A model generated the notes under the pieces. It was not told where the DNA came from. It was given only the letters and a program-made list of their open reading frames with translations, and did not search any database. Both the position numbers and the translations under genes were made by a program. This document shows, piece by piece, positions 7,181-15,335 of a stretch of DNA of 34,575 nt. The stretch comes from an uncultured Bacilli bacterium (GTDB taxonomy: Bacteria > Bacillota_I > Bacilli_A > RF39 > UBA660): positions 1 to 34,575 of the forward strand of contig CANQHO010000007.1 of the NCBI GenBank assembly GCA_947623815.1, read 5' to 3'. The first letter of the stretch is position 1, and the number at the start of each line of letters is the position of its first letter.

Positions 7181-8567
7181 TAACTTCAGCCTCCTCATTT
7201 ATTTCTTCTTCATCTATCTCATCAACGAATAAATACTTATGCAATTCCAACATTGTATGAATTATTCTTTTTTTTATAAACATAATAAATGGAATTGGAT
7301 TTTCTTCTAAATCTAATTTTGATAATGCATTATAATATTCTTTTCTACATTTTTGATCAATATAAATTGGTGGTATTTTTTTCTTAATTAGAAGCCAATT
7401 CATTATGGCTCTTGATATACGTCCATTGCCATCTCTAAATGGATGAATAACAATAAACTTATATGTGAAATATGCCACTTGCTCTATGTACTCTCCTATT
7501 TCATATTGATCTATATTTTCCATAAAAAATTGTAGTTCTTTATCAAGATTGTTAATTCTATCATTTATCTCATAATACGGAACTGGTTGTATAGTACCTC
7601 TTTTTAATAATGCAGTTTCATCCCTATACTTACCATTATCATCAGGATATGGAACATATTTAAATAATAATGAATGTAATTGTCCACAGTTTTTGAATGA
7701 AATATTATCTCTTGTATTAATTACATATTGTTGTAATTCAAAATTACCAAGTGTCATTACTATTTCTTCTCTATCATTCTCAAAAAATTGACTATTAGTG
7801 CCATTAAAATTTAAATCGGCAAGTATGTAATTAAGTTGTTTTCGATCAATTACTACCCCTTCAAGTTTATTATCATTATAAATATAATTTTGCAAAAACT
7901 TTTGACCGGTATATTTATTAATATCCATCATAACAAAACTCATTGAACTTACAACATTAGATAACAATGTGCTATCAATTTTATTTTCTATTAGCTCTTG
8001 TCTTTTGGCTGATACTCCATATTCCCACATTCTTTTCCTTAATGATTCAGAAGATATATCACCATCTATTAAATTTAGACCATAAGCAATTCTATTCAAA
8101 CATGAATAAAAGCTAACACCAAAATATTCAGCTATAATTGTAATGCTTTCAAAATCAATAAATCCATTTTTATTTTTGTATTGTTCACATACGGTCCTTA
8201 ACTCATCAGTAGGCATAAGTAAATACCCAGCAAAATCGTTTGCATATTTTTCTATTCTTTTACTTGACTTTTTTAAGCACTCAATATAGTCAGTTGTTCC
8301 AATTTCTTTATTCAAATCTTTTATAAAATGACAATATTCATGTGCTGCAGTAAATCTTTGTCTTTGCCAGTTTTCATTTGAATTAATACCTACAATCGTA
8401 CAATTATCTTCATCATTAATGATAATACCGTCTAATTTTTCAAAACTTTTTAATACAACATATATGCCAGCATTATGGAGGATTTTAAATGGATCTATTG
8501 GAAAAGTTAATTTGCCACTTTTTCTTAGTTTTTCTAATTCATTTTTTGCTAAATCTTCTGGTGCCAT
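7170..8567 (-). CDS. ImmA/IrrE metalloprotease - Fic domain fusion
   Basis: A 465-aa two-domain protein (numbering from an in-frame ATG three codons upstream). N-terminal ImmA/IrrE zinc protease: HEYCH at 79-83 and a downstream [14 protein letters not shown] (109-122) that supplies the third ligand and the family's FAxxLLMP signature. C-terminal Fic domain: a complete [12 protein letters not shown] motif at 378-389, preceded by [11 protein letters not shown] (234-244), which resembles the Fic_N inhibitory-helix motif with its Glu. It ends in an acidic tail. ImmA-type proteases cleave partner XRE repressors; Fic enzymes attach AMP or related groups to proteins. ATG at 8567 has AAGGA eight bases upstream and is preferred. 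Located between an XRE regulator and the octad-repeat gene. Confidence 0.9.
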   Translation of the reverse strand: MAPEDLAKNELEKLRKSGKLTFPIDPFKILHNAGIYVVLKSFEKLDGIIINDEDNCTIVGINSNENWQRQRFTAAHEYCHFIKDLNKEIGTTDYIECLKKSSKRIEKYANDFAGYLLMPTDELRTVCEQYKNKNGFIDFESITIIAEYFGVSFYSCLNRIAYGLNLIDGDISSESLRKRMWEYGVSAKRQELIENKIDSTLLSNVVSSMSFVMMDINKYTGQKFLQNYIYNDNKLEGVVIDRKQLNYILADLNFNGTNSQFFENDREEIVMTLGNFELQQYVINTRDNISFKNCGQLHSLLFKYVPYPDDNGKYRDETALLKRGTIQPVPYYEINDRINNLDKELQFFMENIDQYEIGEYIEQVAYFTYKFIVIHPFRDGNGRISRAIMNWLLIKKKIPPIYIDQKCRKEYYNALSKLDLEENPIPFIMFIKKRIIHTMLELHKYLFVDEIDEEEINEEAEVNEN

Positions 8568-8568
8568 A

Positions 8569-8910
8569 TTAGTCATCCTTATTTTGTGATTTTAAAATAT
8601 TTTTATACTCAATTAAACTAATAATTTCTTTTTTATCTTTTTCGCTTAATTCATTAAACCCCCTAGCAAAAACAACATTACTACTATTTATAGTATGTTC
8701 TTCAGCTGTTAATTCATCCATACTTATATTATATAATTTTGAAAAATTCATTAATTCTTGCAAATCAATTTTGCGATCTCCTTTTTCAATTCTTAATATT
8801 GCATCTCTACCTACGTTCAAAATCTCAGCAACTTGTCCTTGAGTTAATCCCATATATTTTCTAAGTTTTCTTAACCGTTCTCCTATTTTTTTATAATTTA
8901 ACTTTTTCAT
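8569..8910 (-). CDS. XRE-family helix-turn-helix regulator
   Basis: A 113-aa protein. Residues ~9-63 form a classical Cro/C1-type HTH (GERLRKLRKYMGLTQGQVAE, then LNVGRDAILRIEKGDRKID). The C-terminal ~45 residues are a short helical tail with FARGFNELSEKDKKEI. It probably represses its own operon through the palindrome that overlaps the -35 box, and is the natural candidate substrate of the ImmA/IrrE protease encoded next to it, as ImmR is for ImmA in ICEBs1. The downstream gene begins at or inside its stop codon, so both are coupled. Confidence 0.9.
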   Translation of the reverse strand: MKKLNYKKIGERLRKLRKYMGLTQGQVAEILNVGRDAILRIEKGDRKIDLQELMNFSKLYNISMDELTAEEHTINSSNVVFARGFNELSEKDKKEIISLIEYKNILKSQNKDD

Positions 8911-8940
8911 ATCACCACTCCAACATCTAAATTTATTTAT

Positions 8941-8973
8941 ATTATATGCAATAATGTTGAAAAAGTCAACATT
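8941..8973 (-). promoter_or_regulatory. promoter and palindromic operator of the XRE/ImmA-Fic operon
   Basis: Minus strand TTGACT (plus 8964-8969), 17-base spacer, TATAAT (8941-8946). A perfect 8-bp inverted repeat, AATGTTGA-N5-TCAACATT (8953-8973), covers the -35 box and part of the spacer. This is the expected arrangement for an autorepressing XRE protein that blocks RNA polymerase. Confidence 0.8.
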
Positions 8974-8985
8974 TTATATATACTT

Positions 8986-10002
8986 TTACTTAATTTTATA
9001 CCTTTGATATTTTTTTAAATTATCAACTTCTTTTTGATATCCTTTTGTTAAAATCTTAACTGAATCATCTGGAATAATAATACTTTCTTCAAATTTAAAT
9101 GGCAAATCTAACTGATTCAATATTTTAATATCATTTTTATAAGTTAAATCACTATTACCCAAAATATTTATCAAAGTAATTAAATCTTCTATTTTATTAC
9201 TATCTTTTTTTATTTTGTCATTTAAATAAATACTAGTTAAAGTACCTAAAATATAGCGCATATGAACATAAAATGATAAATGTTTATTTTCAATTATTTT
9301 TTTTATTGCAAAAGGTAATGTTTTATTTAAAAATTGATATTCAAAACTACTTTTATCTAAATCTTCTAAAAAATTATTAATTATTATATCATCAACTCTT
9401 TTATTTTTTTTATAAAGATCAATTAAAATTATTTCTGTATATATTTCGATACTTTTATCCATACTAGCCAGCAAATCATTATGTTTATTTATAATGACTT
9501 CATCATAAGGATATTTTTTTAATAAAAAGTTTTTCATTAAATGTTCCAAGGTAATCGTAGGTACCTCCCCTATAATATTTTCAATCTTACTAATTTTATT
9601 TTTATGTAAACTAAACTTGTGAATAAACTCATGCATAATAGTATAACTATCCCTTAAACTTTCATTATAAAAAATATTTACTTTGCCATCGATATTAGTA
9701 TAACTTTGTTTATTGCTTAGATCTTTAATAAAAGATACGGTATATTTTTTATCATTTTCTTCTCTTAAAATGTTTAAAAATCGATCACCATAATCATCAA
9801 ATTGTTTTAAAAAACCATAAACATTATCAATAGATTCATTTAAGTCAATTTTTTTAGTATAATTTCTAATATTACAAGTAATAAAATAATTTAAAAAAAT
9901 GGCTACTAATTTTTTTATTTCTTCTAAATTTTTTAATTCATCATCTAAAATATTATTATCGATTGATACTTCTAATATCAAATTTAAAAAATCATAGTTC
10001 AT
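8986..10002 (-). CDS. short M3-like zinc metallopeptidase
   Basis: A 338-aa protein with a gluzincin signature: HEFIH at 124-128 in YTIMHEFIHKFSLHK, followed about 20-25 residues later by GEVPTITLEHL (145-155), which resembles the EΦPS...E motif of peptidase family M3 (oligoendopeptidase F). M3 enzymes are normally near 600 aa, so this is a compact version or a related family. No signal peptide or membrane segment. It starts two bases before the stop of the SpoIVFB-like gene on the same strand, so it belongs to the sporulation operon. Substrate unknown. Confidence 0.65.
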   Translation of the reverse strand: MNYDFLNLILEVSIDNNILDDELKNLEEIKKLVAIFLNYFITCNIRNYTKKIDLNESIDNVYGFLKQFDDYGDRFLNILREENDKKYTVSFIKDLSNKQSYTNIDGKVNIFYNESLRDSYTIMHEFIHKFSLHKNKISKIENIIGEVPTITLEHLMKNFLLKKYPYDEVIINKHNDLLASMDKSIEIYTEIILIDLYKKNKRVDDIIINNFLEDLDKSSFEYQFLNKTLPFAIKKIIENKHLSFYVHMRYILGTLTSIYLNDKIKKDSNKIEDLITLINILGNSDLTYKNDIKILNQLDLPFKFEESIIIPDDSVKILTKGYQKEVDNLKKYQRYKIK

Positions 10003-10003
10003 C

Positions 10004-10711
10004 CTACCACTTCCTCATTAAATAATTTTTTTCGTCAATTATAATACCATCTTTTTTAAAAAAATGATAGGTTCCTTGGTACATTCTTTTAATATTAGAA
10101 ATAATTTTTACTTTAGAAAAATTAAAATCATAATAAATTCTTTCTTCTAAAAACTTATGCCATAAATAAGATTTATTTTTAAAAAATTTTATATTGTGAA
10201 AAAATAAAAATAAAAGGATTAAAAAGAAAATAAAATCAAAGTAAATAAAAGGTAAAAAAATAAGAAATAAAATTGATATAAAAAAAGTTAAAGATAAAGT
10301 AAAATAAAAAGGAAAAGTTTTATTTAAAAAAACATTTAATATTTTATATCCATCCATCGGATAAATAGGAAGAAGGTTAAAAATAAGTAAAGGATAATGA
10401 ATAGATAATACCAAAGGACTTTTAAAAAAATAAACATAGATCATTTGAAAAATTGGTCCGGTAATAGCCACTAAAAAATCTTCTTTTAAGGGTTTATTTA
10501 TCAAAGTATCACAAATAGTTAATCCTCCAAAAGGAAGCAAAATAACTTTTTTTATTGGCCATTTAAATAAAAACATCATTAAAATATGACCACATTCATG
10601 AAATAAAATAATTAAAGTAAAAGTTATAAAAAATCTAAAATAACCTAAAAATAAACAAAAAAAAGCTGTCACAATAAAAAGAGGATGTAGTTTAAAAATA
10701 TTCTTTCCCAT
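10004..10711 (-). CDS. SpoIVFB-like M50 intramembrane metalloprotease
   Basis: A 235-aa integral membrane protein with about six hydrophobic segments. The zinc motif HECGH (38-42) lies in the second segment and the second M50 motif, LPIYPMDGYKIL (~114-125), supplies the Asp ligand. SpoIVFB cleaves pro-sigma-K in the outer forespore membrane of Bacilli. Its neighbour is SpoIVFA-like and overlaps it, as in Bacillus. A TTG one codon upstream is in frame; ATG at 10711 after AAGG is preferred. M50 proteases also have other roles, but the pairing makes the sporulation assignment likely. Confidence 0.85.
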   Translation of the reverse strand: MGKNIFKLHPLFIVTAFFCLFLGYFRFFITFTLIILFHECGHILMMFLFKWPIKKVILLPFGGLTICDTLINKPLKEDFLVAITGPIFQMIYVYFFKSPLVLSIHYPLLIFNLLPIYPMDGYKILNVFLNKTFPFYFTLSLTFFISILFLIFLPFIYFDFIFFLILLFLFFHNIKFFKNKSYLWHKFLEERIYYDFNFSKVKIISNIKRMYQGTYHFFKKDGIIIDEKNYLMRKW

Positions 10712-11288
10712 CAATTACCTTACCATCTTTTTTAAAAACTAAATAAAGACTGTCTTTATCAGTTTGACCAATTAAATTACCTTGTTCAATATAATCATAT
10801 AATTTAACACTGGCATTTTTTATATTCCCATACCAAACATCAGTCCCATCAACTTGTTGAACAATTACGGTATTATTGTATTTATCTTTCTTTCCAATAA
10901 AAACAACCATGCCACTTTTTAAAGCCGGAACTAAATAAGAATCATTAACTTTAAGTTGATAACCATCTTGATATTTTTCTTTTTTTTCATAAGTTAATTT
11001 TTCTTGAAAAACTTGTTTGGTAGTTGGACTAGTTAATTGTTCAGGTAAAAACTTACCCAAATATTTTTGATAAACATTTTTTAATTTGGTGAACTCTAAT
11101 TGTTCTTCATAAACAACATTGTAAAATTTTTTTTGGAAACTAGGTTTAGCCTTTAAACTAATCAAACAAACTAAAGTAAGTAAAATAGTAAAACTAAATT
11201 TCAAAAATACATTTTGATAAGGAGTTTTGGTTTTTCTTTTATTTCTTTTTTTATTTTTGATGTTTTTTCTAACCTCTTCTATATCCAT
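10692..11288 (-). CDS. SpoIVFA-like membrane protein with degenerate LytM domain
   Basis: A 198-aa protein: a basic N-terminus (KNIKNKKRNKRKTK), one membrane segment (~30-46, FSFTILLTLVCLISL), and an extracytoplasmic C-terminal M23/LytM-like fold (SGMVVFIGKKDKYNNTVIVQ ... DVWYGNIKNASV ... IGQTDKDSLYLVF). The catalytic His and Asp residues of active M23 peptidases are missing, as in SpoIVFA, which holds SpoIVFB in check until a signal arrives from the forespore. The 23-base overlap with the M50 gene supports the pair. Assignment by architecture and context. Confidence 0.75.
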   Translation of the reverse strand: MDIEEVRKNIKNKKRNKRKTKTPYQNVFLKFSFTILLTLVCLISLKAKPSFQKKFYNVVYEEQLEFTKLKNVYQKYLGKFLPEQLTSPTTKQVFQEKLTYEKKEKYQDGYQLKVNDSYLVPALKSGMVVFIGKKDKYNNTVIVQQVDGTDVWYGNIKNASVKLYDYIEQGNLIGQTDKDSLYLVFKKDGKVIDGKEYF

Positions 11289-11339
11289 ATTATCACCAGT
11301 AAATTATATGTTTTTCTAAATAAAAAAAATGACTAATAA

Positions 11340-11840
11340 TCATTTCAATTTTTGTTTTACTTTACCTCTTGAACTAACAATATTTTGACTTTTACTTTCT
11401 AGATAAAGTTGTTCTCTTTCTTTACATAAATCATTTAGTTCTTTTAAATAAAGTTTTTTATCAGGATGTTGATCTAAATAATCTAAAACTTCTAAATCAT
11501 TGGCTTCAAATAAATAGGTTTGAACGTTTCCATAATGTCTATCTTCTTTTATATAAGCAAAAACCATGTAATTAGGAACTTCTTGATAAGTAACTAACAA
11601 AATATCTTCCGAACTATTACCCCGGTAATTTCCATATCGATATACTGGAAAAATTTTACCAGTTACTAATTCCCGAACGTATTTTTTAGAAAAAGTCTTT
11701 TGAACCATAATTTCTTTAATAATTTCTTTTCTAGCATTTTTAATATTTTCTTTCATCGATAAATCGGTATAAATAGTACTATCTTTGGTGATAGTCGCTA
11801 AACGACATAAATATATTTTATTACTTACTTTAGGAAACAT
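11340..11840 (-). CDS. unknown 166-aa protein between spoIVFA-like gene and cotE
   Basis: Not recognised. A soluble protein without signal peptide, with a central beta-rich section (FPVYRYGNYRGNSSEDILLV, then PNYMVFAYIKEDRHYGNVQTY) and a helical, charged C-terminal third. The Shine-Dalgarno-like GAAGGG lies several bases before the start at 11840. It sits between sporulation genes on the same strand, which suggests but does not show a role in spore formation. Confidence 0.65.
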   Translation of the reverse strand: MFPKVSNKIYLCRLATITKDSTIYTDLSMKENIKNARKEIIKEIMVQKTFSKKYVRELVTGKIFPVYRYGNYRGNSSEDILLVTYQEVPNYMVFAYIKEDRHYGNVQTYLFEANDLEVLDYLDQHPDKKLYLKELNDLCKEREQLYLESKSQNIVSSRGKVKQKLK

Positions 11841-11887
11841 CTTAACCCTTCTTTCTTGATTTTCTATTATAGCACATTTTCATGAAA

Positions 11888-11911
11888 AAAACACCTATTT
11901 TTCAGTGTTTT
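11888..11911 (-). terminator. terminator of cotE
   Basis: AAAACAC (11888-11894) and GTGTTTT (11905-11911) form a stem whose minus-strand transcript runs into TTT. The stem overlaps the last codons and stop of cotE. Confidence 0.7.
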
Positions 11912-12443
11912 CTTCAATATAATCTGGGTTTACTTCTTCATCTATCGTCTTTAAAACTTCATCATCCACATCATCCTCGATGACATCCCAAGGTTCCTCA
12001 TCTTCCTCAATGGCAATTTTCATTTTCTTTTCTCCAACCATTTCTACTCCCAGTTCTTTTTCAATATCAAAATTGATACTACCATCATCAGTGATATTTA
12101 CTGAAGTACAGTTTGGTTGTTTCAAGGTCCGAACAATAATATCTGTATCACTAGATAAATCTGCCGTGTCTTTTAATCTAATATTAAATAAATCATTATA
12201 TTCTATTTTTTTGTTGACAACTGTTGTTTTAGAATCACCTTCATAGGAATACCAAATATTGACATCATAAGAACCGTCTACTCCAATTTTATTTCCCGTT
12301 TTAAATCCTTTAAAATTGTGATTTATGATCCAACAACCCAAAACGGTTGATGGCTTGGCTTCTGGAGTGATTGTATAATTATTTTTAAAAAACTTTTTTC
12401 CTTTTCCGAGAACTGCCTTAGTTACAATTTCCTTATATGCCAT
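11895..12443 (-). CDS. cotE: outer spore coat morphogenetic protein CotE
   Basis: A 182-aa protein that follows Bacillus CotE nearly from end to end: YKEIVTKAVLGKGKKFF at the start, TITPEAKPSTVLGCWIINH, GSYDVNIWYSYEGDSKT, the LKQPNCTSVNIT segment, and a strongly acidic C-terminal tail ending in NPDYIEEN. CotE forms a shell around the forespore and directs assembly of the outer coat in the mother cell. The start at 12443 has AGGAGG seven bases upstream. This gene is the strongest single sign that the organism is a spore-former of the Bacilli. Confidence 0.95.
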   Translation of the reverse strand: MAYKEIVTKAVLGKGKKFFKNNYTITPEAKPSTVLGCWIINHNFKGFKTGNKIGVDGSYDVNIWYSYEGDSKTTVVNKKIEYNDLFNIRLKDTADLSSDTDIIVRTLKQPNCTSVNITDDGSINFDIEKELGVEMVGEKKMKIAIEEDEEPWDVIEDDVDDEVLKTIDEEVNPDYIEENTEK

Positions 12444-12500
12444 AATAATTCCTCCTCACTTTAATGTATGTAACTAAAAGAAATTCGTGCACGAATAATA
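12444..12500 (-). promoter_or_regulatory. cotE upstream region with sigma-E-like -10 and a 14-bp palindrome
   Basis: The minus strand carries CATACATT (plus 12462-12469), a good match to the sigma-E -10 element CATACA-T that drives cotE in Bacillus; a matching -35 is not clear. Further upstream is a perfect palindrome, ATTCGTGCACGAAT (12483-12496), GC-rich for this genome and placed between cotE and the divergent gene, so it may be an operator. Confidence 0.4.
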
Positions 12501-12564
12501 GCAATTTTAACTATTAAATAAATTTTTTATTTAGAAAAGTCTTTTAAAAATAGAGATAGGCAAC

Positions 12565-12605
12565 TTGTTTGATATTTTGTTCTGTGATATAGTTAATTAT
12601 AGGTG
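12565..12605 (+). promoter_or_regulatory. promoter and RBS of the acyltransferase-CapA-SGNH gene
   Basis: TTGTTT (12565-12570), 17-base spacer, TATAGT (12588-12593). AGGTG at 12601-12605 lies eight bases before the ATG at 12614. Confidence 0.6.
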
Positions 12606-12613
12606 TAATAAGT

Positions 12614-15331
12614 ATGAAAAGAGATATCAAATTAGACAATTTTAAAGGGATTTTAATTTATTTAGTTGTTTTAGCCCACCTTTTATATTCAACTAGATTA
12701 TTTACGCCGGCAGGAACAATGTTTTTTGTGAAAATTATTTATTTTTTTCATATGCCCCTTTTTTTAATAATATCCGGTTATTTTTCTAAAAAAGTGGATA
12801 ATAAAAATTTATTTAAGTTATTTAGTTTATTTATCTTAATAAATTTTAGTTATATTTTATTTGATTTATTTAAAGATAATACTTTCGATTTATATACTGT
12901 AAAGTATTCAGCGTGGTACATTTTAGCCATATTTTTGTACCGTTTATTATTAAAAAGTAAAATCTTTAAAAAGTTTTTCGATAGTAAATATTCTTTATTG
13001 ATTATATTTATTATTTCTTTTTTAGGCAGTTTTATAAATTTTTATTTGATTAAATTATTAACTTTTGCTTTTTATTTTTTCTTAGGTTATAAATTAGATT
13101 TAAAAAAACTTAAAAAACCGATTTTAAAATGTCAAATTGGCCTTTTAAGTATATTTTTACTAATTACTATTTTAATTATTTTTGTCCCTTTTGATTTAAA
13201 TTTTTTAATGGGGGCTTATATAGATAGTTATAATTTAATTATTTTAAGATTTATAACTTACCTTATCAATATTTTACTATTTATAATAATTTACAATCTC
13301 ATTCCTAATAAAAAAATAACCTACATTTATAACTGGGGATATAATTCTTTAAGTATTTATACTTTCCATCGAATTTTCACTTTAATTATATGTGATTTAT
13401 TGGTCAGTACCCCTATTCATTTACCTGTAAGTTTAGTTGTCTCTTTCCTTTTATGTCTTTTATTTAGTAGTAAATATATAACCGAATTTTTAAATAAAAT
13501 TTTAAATTACATATATAAATATAAAATAGTATTTCTCATTTTAGTAACAAGTTTGTTTTTAATATTATCTATAGATAATATTAAAGATATAATCTTTAAA
13601 AAAACTTCTTATGTTTCTTATGAAGAAAATGAAGAAATTAAAAACAGTGTTTCTTTAGGGTTTGTTGGAGACTTAATTTTATTAGAAAATCAAGTTAAAG
13701 ATTATTATCTTGATGATGAATTTCATTTTGATTATCTATTTCAAAATACTAAAAAATATTTTACGGATACCGACTTTATGATTGGGGTTTTAGAAGGTCC
13801 AGTTGATGATAATAAAAATTATTCCGTCGGTAATTTCGATGACGGTAAAATATTAAGATTAAATTACCCCACTAGTTTTTTAGAAAGTATAAAAAAAAGT
13901 GGCATCGATTTAGTAACTATTTCTAATAATCATATTTTAGATAATGACTTATCTAGTTATCAAAATACTATATCTAATCTTGAAAAAATAAATTTAGATT
14001 ATGTTGGGAAACATAAACAAAGTAAAATTATCAATGTCCAAGGTATTTCTATTGGTGTATTAGCCTACACTTATGGATTAAATTATATTAGTGAAGATGA
14101 TCTTTTTTCTAAATACCCTAATGTTACTAACTATCTAGTTGATAAAAAAAGTAAATACTTTAAAACAGTAAAACAAAGTGTTCAAAATGATTTTGCCAAT
14201 TTAAAAAAACAAAACGTCGATTTAATTGTGGTTTTACCCCATTATGGAACTCAATTTGAAAACCAACCCGATGACTTTCAAAAAACGTGGAATGAAATAT
14301 TTGTGAATAATGGGGCCGATATTATATTTGGTTGTCACACCCATAGTGTTCAACCCGTCGAATATAAAAATGACACTATCATATTTAACTCTGTTGGTAA
14401 CTTTGTCAACTCTTATATTGAACATGATGGCGATATATCTTATATGGCCAAAGTATATATAAATAAAAATACTAAAAAAGTAATTAACGGTAGTGTTATT
14501 CCTTTAATTGCTTTAAAAGATAAAACTTACGGTTACTTTTCTATTCCTATTTATGAAGCTGTAAACAATAAAGATTATCAAAATATTACCGATAAATTAG
14601 AATACGCCAATAAATTAGTTACTTCCATTGCCTTACACAAGAAAATAAATTTAAACGATTTAGAACCAGAATATTGGTATTTTAAAGATGGCTATAAAAA
14701 GCAAATAAAAACCGATTTTACTTTAACCGAAAAGGATAAAAAAAGTTTAATATATCAAAAAATAGAAGTCAATAATAATATCTGTTTTATTGGTGATAGT
14801 ATAACTGAAGGATCTAAAAATGGCTTTAAACCTTGGTATTTACCTTTGATGAATTTCTTTCCTAATAAAAAAGTTTTTTCTATCGCTAAAGGTAGTTACA
14901 CTACTACTGATTTATTAAAAAAATTTAAAACCCAAATGGCTAAGACTCCTTGTGATTTATCAATTATTGATATTGGCACTAACGATATTAGATACAATTT
15001 AAAAAGTAGTACTGATTATATCCAAAATATTCAAAAAATAGTTAATACCTTAAACAGTAAAGAAGTTATATTACTATCACCCTTTAAACCAATTAGCGAT
15101 TCTGATATCGGTCTTAAAAAAAATAAAAAAGCCAAAAAAGAATTGTATTTTAAATACAATTTAGAGTTGGAAAAATATGCCCAAAGTAAAGAAAATATAT
15201 ACTATATAGATCCTAATATTTATATTGAAAAAATTTTAAAGGTTGAAGATAAAGAAAACTTTTTCGTCGATAGTATCCACCCTAATAGTGGTTATGGTAT
15301 AACTTTATATTCTTATGCGACTATGCGTTAG
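12614..15331 (+). CDS. acyltransferase-3 / CapA metallophosphatase / SGNH hydrolase triple fusion
   Basis: A 905-aa membrane protein. Residues 1-320: acyltransferase-3 domain with ~10 membrane segments, opening with the family motif DNFKGILIYLVVLAHLL and FFHMPLFLIISGYFSKK. Residues ~345-650: CapA-type metallophosphatase with VGD (351-353), SNNH (437-440), LPHYGTQFE (541-549) and GCHTH (573-577). Residues ~720-905: SGNH hydrolase with GDS (727-729), IAKGS, GTND (788-791) and DSIHP (886-890), the catalytic Ser, Gly, Asn and Asp-His set. OatA-like enzymes combine the first and last parts to O-acetylate cell-wall polymers. Here CapA is inserted between them. It probably modifies a surface glycan outside the membrane. 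Stand-alone gene. Confidence 0.9.
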   Translation: MKRDIKLDNFKGILIYLVVLAHLLYSTRLFTPAGTMFFVKIIYFFHMPLFLIISGYFSKKVDNKNLFKLFSLFILINFSYILFDLFKDNTFDLYTVKYSAWYILAIFLYRLLLKSKIFKKFFDSKYSLLIIFIISFLGSFINFYLIKLLTFAFYFFLGYKLDLKKLKKPILKCQIGLLSIFLLITILIIFVPFDLNFLMGAYIDSYNLIILRFITYLINILLFIIIYNLIPNKKITYIYNWGYNSLSIYTFHRIFTLIICDLLVSTPIHLPVSLVVSFLLCLLFSSKYITEFLNKILNYIYKYKIVFLILVTSLFLILSIDNIKDIIFKKTSYVSYEENEEIKNSVSLGFVGDLILLENQVKDYYLDDEFHFDYLFQNTKKYFTDTDFMIGVLEGPVDDNKNYSVGNFDDGKILRLNYPTSFLESIKKSGIDLVTISNNHILDNDLSSYQNTISNLEKINLDYVGKHKQSKIINVQGISIGVLAYTYGLNYISEDDLFSKYPNVTNYLVDKKSKYFKTVKQSVQNDFANLKKQNVDLIVVLPHYGTQFENQPDDFQKTWNEIFVNNGADIIFGCHTHSVQPVEYKNDTIIFNSVGNFVNSYIEHDGDISYMAKVYINKNTKKVINGSVIPLIALKDKTYGYFSIPIYEAVNNKDYQNITDKLEYANKLVTSIALHKKINLNDLEPEYWYFKDGYKKQIKTDFTLTEKDKKSLIYQKIEVNNNICFIGDSITEGSKNGFKPWYLPLMNFFPNKKVFSIAKGSYTTTDLLKKFKTQMAKTPCDLSIIDIGTNDIRYNLKSSTDYIQNIQKIVNTLNSKEVILLSPFKPISDSDIGLKKNKKAKKELYFKYNLELEKYAQSKENIYYIDPNIYIEKILKVEDKENFFVDSIHPNSGYGITLYSYATMR

Positions 15332-15335
15332 TCGC
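15317..15335. terminator. hairpin shared by two convergent stop codons
   Basis: GCGACTA (15317-15323) and TAGTCGC (15329-15335) form a perfect 7-bp stem with loop TGCGT. Each stem arm includes the stop codon of one of two converging genes. A T-rich run follows on the plus strand. It probably acts as a bidirectional terminator. Confidence 0.65.

Noticed and set aside
14234-14425. Minus-strand frame inside the CapA part of the fusion gene
   Set aside because: Shadow of a region with clear CapA motifs on the other strand.
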